From: Muraenolepis orangiensis
Taxonomy: Eukaryota; Chordata; Actinopteri; Gadiformes; Muraenolepididae
Length of the DNA: 64,000 nt
Assembly: GCA_027704905.1 (NCBI GenBank)
Contig: CM051020.1
Coordinates: 9,343,674-9,407,673, forward strand
Direction of reading: 5' to 3'
Shown here: positions 32,926 to 46,402 of the stretch, in pieces
Layout of the letters: each line of letters opens with the position of its first letter
Numbering within the stretch: position 1 is the first letter of the stretch
Program-made: the position numbers and the translations under genes
The notes under the pieces: generated by a model
The model's input: the letters and a program-made list of their open reading frames with translations, nothing else
What the model was told of the DNA's origin: nothing
The model's database searches: none

Positions 32926-34319
32926 TCTTGGAAAGCTGCACCAACCCTGCTTTAACATCTGCTTTTCTTTACTATTTGTTTAAATAATATCATAATCACA
33001 AAAGTCTAAATGGAGCATTCGGTAAGTAAATCCTATTTTCTTTCTTGGTGCGCTGCTCTTGGCACAAAGCACAGACGTATAAGAAGATGCATTTTCTCAG
33101 CAAAAGTCAGACAAAATGTCCATATAAAATCCAGTGTCACTATTACTAATCTATATTCACTGAAATCATTTTATTTTCTGCTGGAGTGTAGAGTGTGAAC
33201 AAAACTGCAGACGTGTCTTGAATCCATATGCCACTTATTTCGGTGTCAACGCATCACGAGTGATTTGATCCTCACTTGATTTTGTAAGTAGTCAATGTTT
33301 TGAGGAGTCAATGTTTTTTCAGTAAACGCATCCCAAACTAGCGAGTAAAGAACCATTACAACGTAATGAATGACTTATTTCACAAAATAAACCATATGCT
33401 AGATTATGAGTTGACTTTTCACAGTGAAACACCTAAAAGGCTCTTTGATGGTCTCTTCGGGTACTTTACCAGCGTTCACGAGGTCTACCTCAAATATATT
33501 AGGCATTCTTCTAGCCTCAGGGAGGAGCCTAGTAGCTGCTGTTTTTTGCTCACTTGTTTTCTGCTTCTTGACTCACTTCTCTTTGCTCTCTTGGCACTGC
33601 TTAGGACTTGCTCTGTAGGAGCGTCACCGTCGGGCCGGGCGAACACGCTCGGCACAGCTGATCAGATCTGATCAGGCTTCAACAACAGGCGATGAGCGAA
33701 GCCACTCTTGAACTGACAATAGTTCTCAAAGTCTTCTTCCAGAACATGCTGGCTGCACACACTAGCTTGCCTGTCCGTCCCGGGAGGACGACAACACTAA
33801 GTCAAACACAAACACACAAAGTCAAATCCTGCTATGTCTGAACGTAAAGGCCATGGGGTGACCGTAGCTCAGGATGTAGAGCAGTCGTCTGACAACCGGA
33901 AGGTTGCTGGTTCCATCCCTCGGCTCCTCCTTGCCAAGTGTCGAGGTGTCCCTCACAAAGTTAGACTTCATTTCAGTATCACAGTATAACATTCATATTC
34001 ATTGTGCTCTACATAAAGACAGTGACTGTTCTATGTTGCAAGTCCAACTGAAATGATACCACATCCAAATGGAGAAAACAGGCATGGCGTAGATTTGAAG
34101 TGGAGCTGGTTCATTGACTAGGTCTACTTCACAGTTGGTTATCCTACTGGAAGGAGTTCAGAGCCGACCAAGTAGGTTTGATGGTTTAATTCATTGATAA
34201 GTAAAGGTTGAACTTCTCAAGATGTCGGGGCTTAAATGAGACACACATTGAGGCACCAAGAGTTCACTGTGCTCTATTTTTATTACAGTAGGTTAATCCT
34301 CCGACATATCCTGAAACAC

Positions 34320-34355
<36 letters not shown>

Positions 34356-34998
34356 TGGTGGGGGGGGGGGGGAGTTTAAAATGTAGTCATGGGATAGAGG
34401 GGTGGATTTTTAGCAGGGTCCATAGGCCGTCATTTAACAGACATTTATAGCTAGATGAATACAGATTCCGAACTTTGAACAGTGTTAAAGTTCACTTACT
34501 GTTGTTACTCTCCAGCTATTCTGGGTTGTGCAATAGGAGCTCATCGTGGATATCAGAGCCACCGGGGCACCAAATCCACTTAAACTGTAGAACATTCATA
34601 CTACGGGAGGGAATGGGGATATACTGTATATACACTGTATCATAACTCCCTACCTCTACCTATAGTTGATATATCTAAAGTTGACATACCTGTATGATAG
34701 TGTTGTACATGTTTACTCTACTTACCATATATATATTAATCTTCAACTGCTGATATAACTACTATACTATAACTACTATATACCATATATATGGTATACT
34801 GCTATACTGCTGTATATACATTTATATATATTTATATGCAACTGTTGATATAACTGCATACCCCTGCTCACTACCTGTTTATACTTGTATACTTACCTTA
34901 TATATATACAAGGTATATATATAATATATCTATAATTCTGCAAATTTTTAGTTTTTACATATTATTCAATAACTGTACATTATAAATTACCATGCACT
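32926..34998. other. Non-coding block continuing the 15.7-18.7 kb paralogous region
   Basis: 32921-33290 matches 15750-16120, and 33540-33955 matches 18380-18790, including the palindrome and SINE head. 33300-33540 has no counterpart or domain. At 34323-34353 there is a (TG)n tract followed by a G-run. 34620-34990 is AT-rich with ata/tat repeats. No gene seen. Confidence 0.5.
33850..33955 (+). mobile_element. Truncated tRNA-derived SINE
   Basis: It has the same head as 18694 (tagctcaggatgtagagcag, ggttccatccc) but is cut after cgaggtgtccct, where unrelated sequence starts. Confidence 0.7.
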
Positions 34999-35451
34999 TT
35001 ACTGCAACATTTGCACTCTGGTTATGTGAGATTGTAAAATGTTCTCTGTTTCCTGAGGGGCTCCGTCAACACGGGTCTAAGAGTAAAACAAAACAGGGTT
35101 TATAGAGATGTTGATACATTTGATTTCCAACACTACCCGGTCCCATCAGTATTGAAAACATCAACACAACAACTGACACCAGACCAACACTAGAGGGCAC
35201 TCACGAGAGGGAACTCAGTCACTGAGTTGTTCTCACGGTTCAACTCTTTTGACCCTGGTTTCATGTTTTCTGTCAGAGAAAATATATGTTAAGATGTTGC
35301 CAAGGGTTTCCTGAAACCATAATCCCAGTCTTACCGTTTAGTTTTGTGGAAATCCGAATTCTGTGGACGAGCGACACAAGAAGAAGCCATAGCAGCGACA
35401 GAAGAAGCAATTTGCACGACACAAGAAGCCATCGTGCTGTTTTAGATCGCT
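34999..35451 (-). pseudogene. H4: membrane and tail exons of an HHLA2-like gene, 5' part missing
   Basis: Exons (minus): 35451-35335 transmembrane (RSKTARWLLVSC..., with an expanded Leu-rich anchor), 35269-35205 tail 1 (NMKPGSKEL..., ending TEFPL), and 35076-34999 tail 2 (TRVDGAPQETE... to a stop). All splice ends and phases fit those of H1 and H6. Signal, V, C and third-domain exons are absent because the next sequence upstream is the start of duplication copy 2 (junction about 35745). On its own it cannot make a receptor. Confidence 0.75.
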
Positions 35452-35737
35452 CTGAAATGAGAATGTTGATACATGTTAGCAGTAAATGGAGTATACATCT
35501 AAGTGTTAAAGTTCTTTGTCATACGCACAATTACAGGAAGCCGTCGTTGGCAATTTAATGCTTAAGTCTCGGGTCTCAGGCCCCCCAACAATGAATAGAA
35601 TAAAATATCAATATCAAAATCTAAACTACAATAGAAACAGAAATATATACTCAAATATACATATAAAGTGTCACTTCAAAGTGTGTGACAAGATTTACAT
35701 TACATTGTGATATAATGTGAATGTAATATTTGATCAA

Positions 35738-35746
35738 GTGACTGTC

Positions 35747-35750
<4 letters not shown>
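35738..35750. other. Junction of the segmental duplication
   Basis: Left of here the sequence follows the intron between membrane and third-domain exons (as at 2440-2500). Right of here it follows position 413 onward. The join reads gactgtcagtgattg, with only a few bases of overlap, compatible with end joining or microhomology. Confidence 0.75.
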
Positions 35751-37109
<1,359 letters not shown>

Positions 37110-37358
37110 AGTGGAGGCTCGTCCATTGAGGTAAGGGAGGACCATCCTCTCCAGAAAAATGCAAGGATCGTCCTCCAAGCTCCCCATTGAAGTTCAATAT
37201 AAAACTGCCGGACCCGAGCTGCCGTGAGTGTACGGCGCTAAGGGAGGACGATCCTCCCTTAGGGCGGGTCGAGCCAGAGGCTCTGAACCAATCAGCAGAG
37301 CTCCCTGCACTCACAACAAACTCACGGGAACCACATATTTGACAAGTTACGTCTCAGA

Positions 37359-40300
37359 TTATACCAGTTCCTCTGTTTCCTGAAGAGCTCCGGGTCTAAG
37401 AGTAAAACAAAAAAGGGATTACAGAGATGTTGATTCATTTTATTTCCAACACTACCCGGTCCCATCAGTATTGAAAACATCAACATATAAACTGACAGCA
37501 GACCAACACTAGAGGGCACTCACGTTTCACGCTCTGTTGACCCCATGTTTTCTGTCGGAGAAAAGACATGTTGAGATGTTACCAAGGGTTTCCTGAGACC
37601 ATAATCGCAGTGAACTAAATGTGTAAATAAAACTTTTTAAATAAAAACTTACTTTTTGTACATTTGCAAATATAAATTGTTGTGATTATGATTATGATTA
37701 TGATAACCGGGAGCAACACAAGAGACCATAGCTCTGTTTGAGATCGCTCTGAAATGAGAATGTTGATACATGTTAGCACTAAAATCTAAGTTCTTTATTG
37801 TCATACGCACAATTACAGGAAGCCGTCGTCGGCAATGTAATGCTTATTTAATGCAACAATGAATAGAATAAAATATCAATATCAAAATCTAAACTATAAT
37901 AGAAACAGAAATATACAAAAATATGATGTGTCACTTCAAAGTGTGTGACAAGATTACATTGTGACATAATGTGAATGTAATATTTTATCAAGCAACTGAT
38001 ACATATATTTAGACATATTATTTACATAATATATGTATTATTATACATATATTTTAGTGGACTCTTTGTCCAATGGTCCTTGTTTGTACCACAGTGCCAT
38101 TAATAGACCTTGCACCACACAAATTAGCTTTTTGTATTTTCAGAGAGAGCCTACCTCCATCATGGTCCTCCAGTATCAGTTCAATGGTGGTCACGTCTGT
38201 TTCCTCTGGGTCACTGAGAGTACACGTGTACGTCCCTTGACTCTCGGCTGATGAGGTCACATACAGCAGGAGTCTACCTGATTCTGACAGTTCTCTTACA
38301 CGTGGCTGCCACTCTTTTTCCACCTGCAGTCTACCTCCTGCTGGTTTTGTGAGGATGGTCTGGTTGTGCTTGAAGGTCCAGGTGATGTCACAGAGCGCCG
38401 AGGCGTTACAAGGGAGTAACACCTCACGATAGGAAGCACTTTGTATTGGAGCTGAATTTGAACGACAGATATGATATACTTATTAATCCCCCATGGGGAA
38501 TTCTGCATTTAACCTTTCCTAGCTAGGAGCTTGGAGAAGTGGACTGCCATAGGATTGTCCCTGGGAACCAACTCTAGATGTAGTGCCCTTGCCTTGGTTA
38601 TGGGCAGGGCAGGAGTGTTAATGTGTGTGGCGTGTGTGGGTTTTTTGCACCCGGAGGAAACCCACGTCAACATGGGGAGATCATTCAAAGTCCACACAGA
38701 AAGATGAGTGTATGGACAGACAGACAGAAGAGTGGATGGACAGACAGACAGACAGACGAGTGGATGGACAGACAGACAGACGAGTGGATGGACAGACAGA
38801 CAGACAGAAGAGTGGATGGACAGACAGACAGACGAGTGGATGGACAGACAGACAGACAGACGAGTGGATGGACAGACAGACAGACGAGTGGATGGACAGA
38901 CAGACAGACGAGTGGATGGACAGACAGACAGACAGACGAGTGGATGGACAGACAGACAGACGAGTGGATGGACAGACAGACAGACGAGTGGATGGACAGA
39001 CAGACAGACAGACGAGTGGACAGACAGACAGACAGACGAGTGGATGGACAGACATACACAAGATATTTTTTTGAAATTAGCTCAGAAATTGGACCAGTGA
39101 CACAATTTGGGCAAATTGAGACAATGGATAATGCAATCCCCGGACCAATGACATCAGTGGTCCAACGTTGCTGTGATTTTTAATAGCGGGAAACAGATCC
39201 ATGTTACAGACTGCAATTTTTTCATGACACACATATGAAGAATACTTTATGTTAGAAAGTAGGGAGCGTGAGAGTTCCCATTAAGTCACAGCCACTGCAA
39301 CGTGGATCGCACTAGAAACTTTACAGTTCTGACTTGTTGCCATTTTGATATTAAAAGACTTACGGTTTTGCCTCATCGTGGCTTTCCTTGCACTGCCTTC
39401 ACTTTGGACTGAGCAGCTGTAGGCCCATTCTGTGTCATTGGAAACGGTCCTTAATGAGCCACTGATGTCAAAGAGTCCCCGGTCGTCTTCATTGACCTCG
39501 GTTGTGTTCTGGAGGGTAGTGGCCGGGCGAGGGCTGACGGACCAGGTGAGCTCTGGTCTTGGGTAGATTCCTCCAGACTTACAGGTGACAGTGTGGTTTA
39601 GTAGTATAATGTCCACTCTAGCAACAGGGGCTGAAACAACATGGTACCGCATTAAAACAATAAACTTATAGTTAACCTGGCTAATTTGGTTTGCTGCATT
39701 GACTTATTATTACTAACAAAACCATAAACAAAACCTAAGAAAATATACCAATTTTTTTTTCAGCAGTTCAGCTCACCTCTCACTGTCAGGGTGACAAAGG
39801 TCTCCTTGTTGTTGGTTGAAGTGCTGGTGTAACACATGTACCTGCCCTGGTCCTGGAGATTCACCTTGGACAGACGTAGTGATGCGTTGCCCCCAGAGAT
39901 CTGATCAAGGAACAGAGACGTCCTTCCCTGATACAGAGGGCTCTGGTGTTCCAGTTGGCTCTTATTGTAGAAGAAGGAGTGGACCTGGACATCTTTGCCA
40001 TTCTTCTTGACCCAGTGGAGGACAGCAATATCTGGCTGGAAGCGACAAGGCAGCACACAGCTCCCCCCAAACACACAGACCAGCTGGGGTGCTGGGGATC
40101 AGAAAGTACAACAACAATCAATCTGAAGTTTCAAATAGCTTATGGCCTTTCCTCGCAAAATGAAACTTATAAACAGAGGCCTCATGGATTTAGTAAACTA
40201 AAATAACGTGGCTAAATTAGGCATTTTGACTCCCCCCCACACACACAAGTGTGTGTGTCCTTTCAGAGCCATAGCATATTAACATAGTGATAACTATTTA

Positions 40301-40798
40301 AGTAACTACCTATTTACAGTGTGTTTGTGAAAATGTATAAACAATTATCCACAACCATAACCACAAAGGTATTTATTTCCATTGCCGTTTTGTCTCTCAA
40401 CTTCACAACAGCATACATACCTGTCGGCCTACCCTAGTAAACATACTTGGAATGCCTCTGCAAAAATGTTAGCAGGCAGGTATCTTTAGTATCTTTAGTA
40501 TCAAGTTCAAATGGTTCCTGTATAACAAAAGTTAAAAAATATTAAATTGTCTAGCCCTTACCAACCCCCTCCGACAATCTAGGAAAACTAAAATATACAA
40601 TGTAAAGCTAAACGATTATATTATACTACATATATATATATATATATATTACAATGTATATATTATACTTCTTTTTTTAGAGTGCGAGCCGTGCTTCTCA
40701 AAATAATCCTGGATCAGCTTACCTCCCACAGTGAGGACGTCCACCATAACGCATAACGCAGCGATTTGAATGAGAACACTGTGTGTGAGAGCTGTCAT
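37359..40798 (-). CDS. hhla2-like: H1': HHLA2-like B7-family gene, seven exons, intact with altered tail
   Basis: Exons (minus): 40798-40723 signal peptide (MTALTHSVLIQIAALC), 40091-39777 IgV, 39630-39364 IgC, 38451-38155 third domain, 37748-37653 transmembrane, 37551-37524 and 37395-37359 tail. Coding length is 1116 nt, giving 371 residues without a stop. Domain motifs match H1 (FGGSCVLPC, HWVKKNG, GNASL, YMCY; YPRPELTW, YSCSV; LLPCNAS, TYTCTL). The membrane segment is two residues longer than in H1. The first tail exon is 28 nt instead of 59 and would shift the frame. A second deletion in the last exon restores it, ending ALQETEELV. The IgC-to-third-domain intron has the expanded GACA array. 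It is the best candidate for an expressed gene beside H1. Confidence 0.84.
38705..39056. repeat. Expanded GACA/gagtggatg minisatellite in H1' intron
   Basis: About fourteen units of gacagacagacgagtggatg with 16-, 20- and 24-bp variants, against about four units in H1. It is open in several frames on both strands, which is a repeat artefact. Confidence 0.9.
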
Positions 40799-41186
40799 GT
40801 CTGCTCCTCCGTAACTCTCGTTCCTTTTGGTCCGCCAGCAGGAAAATGAATGGAACTATCAAAGAACTCCGTAGCTGCATTCCACTTCATTGATTCGTTG
40901 TATGCAACAACAAAAAAATGCATGACGTTGCAATGCCACAAGCCCGGCCTCACTTGTTCTGTGTACTTTCAGTATCGTCTCCTTAGAGATTACTAAATTA
41001 GTTTGGGATGTTAAAGGTGCCTTCAGTTGTGCATGTATGTCATTGGTGGTACTCCAGTGTAAAGCATGGACTATGTGACTTCCACAACAGATTTGGAGCC
41101 AAGGCCAAACAGTGTCGCCCGCCATGCACTTCTAACAACCAAGGGAAACTCCAGGGCTGGTGGTCGTTAACGGCCATGAGCGCGTG
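40799..41186 (-). promoter_or_regulatory. Upstream block of H1' (putative promoter region)
   Basis: Nearly identical to 5049-5437, with the same conserved ttcagtatcgtctccttaga block at about 40969. Confidence 0.45.
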
Positions 41187-41896
41187 CGTTCACTTTGGAC
41201 TGAGCAACTGTAGGCCCAGTGACAGTGTGGTTGAGCAGCATAATGTTCACCCTAGCAACAGGAGCTGAAACAACATGGTACCGCATTAAAACAATACACT
41301 TATAGTTAACCTGGCTAATTTGGTTTGCTGCATTGACTTACTATTACTAACAAAACCATAAACAAAACCTAAGAACATTTTTTTTTTAAATAGGATATGA
41401 CATCAGCAGTTCAGCTCACCTCTCACTGTCAGGGTGACGAAGGTCTCCTTTTTGTTGGTTGAAGTGTTGGTGTAACACATGTACCTGCCCTGGTCCTGGA
41501 GGTTCACCTTGGACAGACGTAGTGATGCGTTGCCCCCAGAGATCTGATTAAGGAACAGAGACGTCCTTCCCTGGTACAGAGAGCTCTGGTAATTCAGTTG
41601 GCTCTCATTGGGGAAGAAGGAGTGGACCTGAACATCTTTGCCATTCTTCTTGACCCAGAGGATGACCTCAATGTCTGGCTGGAAGCGACAAGGCAGCACA
41701 CAGCTCCCCCCAAACACACAGTCCAGCTGGGGTGCTGGGGATCAGAGTCCTTTCAGAGCCATAGCATATTAACATAGTGATAACTATTTAAGTAACTACC
41801 TATTTACAGTGTGTTTATGAAAAAGTATAAACAATTATCCACAACGCTAACCACAAAGGTATTTATTTCCATTGTCGTTTTGTCTCACAACTTCAC

Positions 41897-43797
41897 TGTC
41901 ACGGTTACGGTGGTTGGCAGGGGGCGTGGCCAAGCCACGTGCGCTGGTGGCGCACACACACCTGTCAACAATGGTTACGGTGGTTGACAGGGGGCGTGGC
42001 CAAGCCACGTGCGCTGGCGGCACACATACACACCTGTCAGCAATTGCCGTGGCTGATTGCTAATCACCTCACCTGGGGTATATAGACCCTGGCTTCTCGT
42101 TACCCCGGTGTTAGGTCTTACGTCCTACTGCATGCGTGCTACTTTGTACGTTAGTACATTCTGGACGGAATCACCACGCCGATGTCCTGGAAATCCAGAT
42201 TCATTGCCTATCCCGCGTCACCCGCCTGTCTCGCGTTACTCCGGTCTATACGAGCTCCCCGGTAATTATAATTACCTGTCCAGTACCTGTCGCTACTTCG
42301 ACCTCCCGGTATCTAGACTTCTCACTCGTCCCTGACCATCCACCTGTCGCTACTCGATCTCCCGGTATCCAGACTCCTCTCCGTCCCGGACTACTCGCCG
42401 GTCTACTACCTGCCGGTACTCCGCGGATCGACCTCCCGGTATCCAGACCCCTTGCCTGTCCCTGATTACTCTCTGTTGTCTGTGTGCTTTAAATAAAGCT
42501 CTATGTTATAGGTCCACTGTGTCTTGGTCTGCGTTCTGGGTCCAACCAAACTATCCCACTCGTGACAGAACGACCTAACCAATATGGACCCCGGCGACCT
42601 CAAACAGTGGAGTCAAAGGTGGCTGGAGCTGGGGAAGGACCAGCGAGCCTACCTGGACCCCGGTGCTCTCGAAGATGCAAAGCACACAATCGATTCCCGG
42701 AGGGACCATGTCGGATCACGGGTTCAAGCTCTGCGGGAGCAGGAGGAGGAATGGAAAGACCGGTTCGCCAACATGGCCCCCAGCGTCTGCGACCAGTTTA
42801 AGCCCGAGATTGATTCCCTGAACGGACAGTTGGGTCAGGAGCTGCAGGCGGAGATGGACCTGCTTGGGAGACTGGCGGCCGCCGTTGCTTCCCTCATCAA
42901 AGGAGCCCCCGACGTCCCCCGTCTGACAGCGCTGCCCAATGCTGCGTTGCCTGACGCTGCACTGCCCGACGTTGCGCTTCCCCTGTCTGCAAACGCTGCC
43001 GACATCGCACCGTACCCGCATGACGACGTCACGCTTCCCCGTCTGCCCACGCTGCCGACGTCGCGCCATACCCACCTGACGACGTCACGCTTCCCCCGTC
43101 TGCCGACGCTACCGACGTTGCGCCATACCCGCCTGATGACGTCGCTATTCCCCCGTCTGACAGCGCCGCACTGCCTGACGCTGCGCTGCCCGACGTTGCG
43201 CTTCTCCCGTCTGCCCACACTGCCGACGTCGCGCCACACCCGCCTGACGACGTCACCCATCCCCTGTCTGCCGACATTGCGCTTCTCCCGTCTGCCGACG
43301 CTGCCGACGTCGCGCCGTACTCTCCTGACGACGTCACGCGGCCCCCGTCTGCCGACGTCACATGGCCCCCAGAGCAGACCCCGGAGGAGGTCCCAGAGGA
43401 GGCTCCCAGAGGAGGCCCCAGAAGAGACCCCCGGAGGAGGTCCCAGAGGAGGCCCCCAGAGGAGGCCCCAGAAGAGACCCCCGGAGGAGACCCCCGGAGG
43501 AGACCCCCAGAGGAGTCGCCCAGAGGAGACCCCCAGAGGAGACGCCCAGAGGAGACCCACAGAGGAGGCCCCCGGAGGAGGCCCCAGAGGAGGCCTCCAG
43601 AGAAGACTCCTACCGACGGGGTGACTCTCTTCCCGGGCCCCGCCCGCCCACCCACCGAATCTCCTCTACCCCCCCGGATCATCGACTGGGAGGCATACGG
43701 CCCAGAGGAGCGGGGTTGGTCCCCGTGCCGTTTCAGTCTGGACCCGTTCCTTTTCCGCGACTGCCACCGGGAACACCCCTTCAAGCCGGGTCACAAC
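41897..43797 (+). mobile_element. Non-autonomous LTR retrotransposon, 3'-truncated, copy 2
   Basis: LTR 41897-42567 (671 bp), then the internal region to about 43797. It is the same insertion as 10164-12005, with the same truncated 3' junction. Its polyA-like AATAAA at about 42492 is intact (aatacag in copy 1). It differs by a small insertion at 43440-43480 relative to copy 1. Confidence 0.82.
42584..43624 (+). CDS. Gag-position ORF of the LTR element, copy 2 (346 aa)
   Basis: Same N-terminal domain as 10851 (MDPGDLKQWSQRW...), but the frame stays open to 43624. The shift in the C-run near 43040 is also present, so the second half is read out of the repeat frame as Pro/Arg/Thr-rich sequence and then PEEAPEETP/RGDPQRRP repeats. 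No enzymatic motif. I do not recognise the N-terminal domain. Confidence 0.5.
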   Translation: MDPGDLKQWSQRWLELGKDQRAYLDPGALEDAKHTIDSRRDHVGSRVQALREQEEEWKDRFANMAPSVCDQFKPEIDSLNGQLGQELQAEMDLLGRLAAAVASLIKGAPDVPRLTALPNAALPDAALPDVALPLSANAADIAPYPHDDVTLPRLPTLPTSRHTHLTTSRFPRLPTLPTLRHTRLMTSLFPRLTAPHCLTLRCPTLRFSRLPTLPTSRHTRLTTSPIPCLPTLRFSRLPTLPTSRRTLLTTSRGPRLPTSHGPQSRPRRRSQRRLPEEAPEETPGGGPRGGPQRRPQKRPPEETPGGDPQRSRPEETPRGDAQRRPTEEAPGGGPRGGLQRRLLPTG

Positions 43798-44155
43798 AGT
43801 ACATACCTGTCGGCCTACCCTAGTAAACATACTTGGAATGCCTCTGCAAAAATGTAAGCAGGCAGGTTTATCTTTAGTATCAAGTTCAAATGGTTCCTGT
43901 ATAACAAAAGTTTAAAAATATTAAATTGTCTAGCCCTTACCAACCCCCTCCGACGATCTAGGAAAACTAAAATATACAATGTAAAGCTAAACGATTATAT
44001 AATACTACATATATATTTAGATATATATATACTAAAATGTTTTATTATACATCTTTTTTTAGAGTGCGAGCCGTGCTTCTCAAAATAATCCTGGATCAGC
44101 TTACCTCCCAGAGTGAGGACGTCCACCATAAGACATAAGCGCTTTGAATGAGAAC

Positions 44156-44462
44156 TCCGTACCGTCCACTTCATTGATTTGTTGTATGCAACAACAACAA
44201 AATGCATGACGTTGCAATGCCACAAGCCCGGCCTCACTTGTTCTGTGTACTTTCAGTATCGTCTCCTTAGAGATTACTAAATTTGTTTGGGATGTTAAAG
44301 TTTTCAAAAGGAGTTCAGCCCTTCAGTTGTGCATGTATGTCATTGGTGGTACTCCAGTGTAAAGCATGGACTATGTGACTTCCACAACAGATTTGGAGCC
44401 AAGGCCGCCCGCCATGCACTTTTAACAACCGGTGGTCGTTAACGGCCATGAGCGCTGGCGGG
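44156..44462 (-). promoter_or_regulatory. Upstream block of H2', shared with other paralogues
   Basis: Matches 12365-12672 with minor indels. No gene. Confidence 0.4.
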
Positions 44463-44800
44463 GACATTACATTACATTACACTGTCATTTAGCAGACGCT
44501 TTTTTCCGAAGCGACTTACAATAGTGTATTTCAACAAAGGAAAGTAAGAGAACAACTCGTCACCAGAAGTCAAAAGTGCATTTAATTTCGAACAAGTCTC
44601 CAATAACTGAACCAGTGCTCAGGTAGAAGTACAATAATTCACCATATTGTCACGGACAGCGCCCTGGTCTAAGCACACACTCGACGCCTCGACCCGGCTA
44701 AGCTCAGCAGTCATCACGTGGTTAGGATTATTTGAGTTACAGCGGATGCCTTTCGGCCTCAAGGGGGCGGCGCAAACATTCCAGAGGCTTATGGACTCTA
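44463..44800. repeat. LINE tail plus Gypsy RT fragment, copy 2
   Basis: 44463-44640 repeats the LINE 3' tail of 12673. 44647-44800 (plus) repeats the RMPFGLKGAAQTFQ fragment of Ty3/Gypsy RT. Confidence 0.75.
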
Positions 44801-44825
44801 TAAACAAACAAAAACTGCGACAAAT

Positions 44826-46402
44826 GCAGTTTTTGTAGTATAAAGCAGTGATGTGAAAATCTTGTGTGCAATACCCGACGACAGACAGCAGTTATAAAAT
44901 AAGATAAAAATAGATAGAAATAGAATAAAAATTGAATAAAGTTACAAATTTTAAATAAAAAATAAAAATGCAATTTATAAAACAATATATCGGCACAGAA
45001 AAAGAGCAATATGTATATATAAATCAATGTAATAAAATATACATTGTTATATGCTATACGCCCTTGTTCAGCAGCCTGATGGCCTGACTGTGGAAGCTGA
45101 GTCTATTTGTGCGGCACTTGATACTGCGGTATCGCCTGCCTGACGGTAAAAGTGAATACAGTTCGTGGCTGGGGCATTGTCTTTTATGATGCGTTTGGCC
45201 TTGGCCACGCACCGCTGGTTGTATATATCCAGGAGGGAGGCGAGCTCACCTCCAACGATATACTGGGCCGTCCGCACCACCCTTTGAAGCGCTCTTCGCT
45301 CGAGTGCGGTGCAGTTCCCGTACCAGGTGATACACCCTGTAAGAACACTCTCGATGGTGCCGGTATAGAATGTTCTCAGGATGCGGGGGCCCATGCTGAA
45401 TTTCCTCAGACGCCTGAGGAAATACAGGCGTTGTTGGGCCCTTTTCACCACGTGTGTGGTGTGCGTGGACCATGTGAGGTCCTCGGACATGTGCACGCCG
45501 AGGACCCTCTCTACTGCAACACCGTCGATGGAGATAGGGCTGTGCTCTCCTCTCTGCTTCCTGTAGTCCACGATCAGCCTTGGTCTTCTTGACGTTGAGG
45601 GCGAGGCTGTTCTCCTGGCACCACTGCTCCAGCGATCCGACCTCCTCCCTGTAGGCTGTCTCGTCGTCGCCGGTGATCACTGTTGTGTCGTCAGCAAACT
45701 TGATGATGATGTTGAAACTGTGCATAGCCATGCAGTCGTGGGTGTAGAGGGAGTAGAGGAGAGGGCTCAGCACGCATCCTTGGGGGGCTCCCGTGTTGAG
45801 GGTCAGTGGCTCTGAGGTGGTGCTGCCCATCCTCACCACCTGGCAGCAGTCCGACAGGAGGTCCAATATTCAGCTGCACGTGGATGGTGGCACGCCACAT
45901 CCGCCTCCGAGATGTTCAGCAGGCTGGTCTCCTCAGGCGGCGCTGGTTCCGGCGGGCTGCCGTTCACGTCGCACCGAGCAAAACATTTATTTAGCTCTCC
46001 TGGGAGGGAGATAGAGGAGTTCTCTACACAACTGGTTCTCCCTCTGAAGTTCGTTATCGTCTGTAGCCCCTGCCACATACCCCTCTTGAATTTCCACTCT
46101 GTCCTACTCCCGCTTGGCAGAGACGATGGTCTTACGGAGGTCATAGCGGGCTCTCGTATATTCCTCCATATTCCCGGAGCCAAAGGCGGCGTTCACGTGT
46201 GTAGGGCAGCGCAAACATCGCCGTTAATCCACGGTTTCTGGTTGGGGTATACCCGAACCGACTTGGTCAGAACAACGTCATCTTTGCACTTCTTGATGAA
46301 CCCGGTGACCGAGGACGCGTACTCGTTGATGTTATTGTCCGAGGCAACGCGGAACATGTGCCAGTCAGTGCGATCAAAACAATCCTGCAGTATACAAGCC
46401 AC
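44826..46402 (-). mobile_element. Degenerate jockey-superfamily LINE fragment, copy 2
   Basis: Same fragment as 13040-14615. In this copy the RT piece 45866-45246 is open through GAPQGCVLSPLLYSLYTHDC and KFADDTTVITGDDE, where copy 1 lacks a base near 13996. Still truncated and internally deleted. Confidence 0.85.

Larger units (their letters stand above)
41187..44155 (-). pseudogene. H2': HHLA2-like pseudogene with intact V exon
   Basis: A signal-peptide remnant (44155-44105) has no start codon. The IgV exon (41734-41420) is complete, 315 nt and open (LDCVFGGSCVLPC... YMCYTNTS). The IgC remnant (41264-41187) has an internal deletion and an early stop. There is no third domain, anchor or tail. 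Without the LINE that splits H2, this copy shows that the signal and IgC lesions came before the duplication. Expression as a separate V-domain protein would need a different start. Confidence 0.8.

Noticed and set aside
38623..39183. Overlapping ORFs of 120-190 residues on both strands in the GACA array
   Set aside because: Minisatellite with units open in all frames, inside an intron of H1'.
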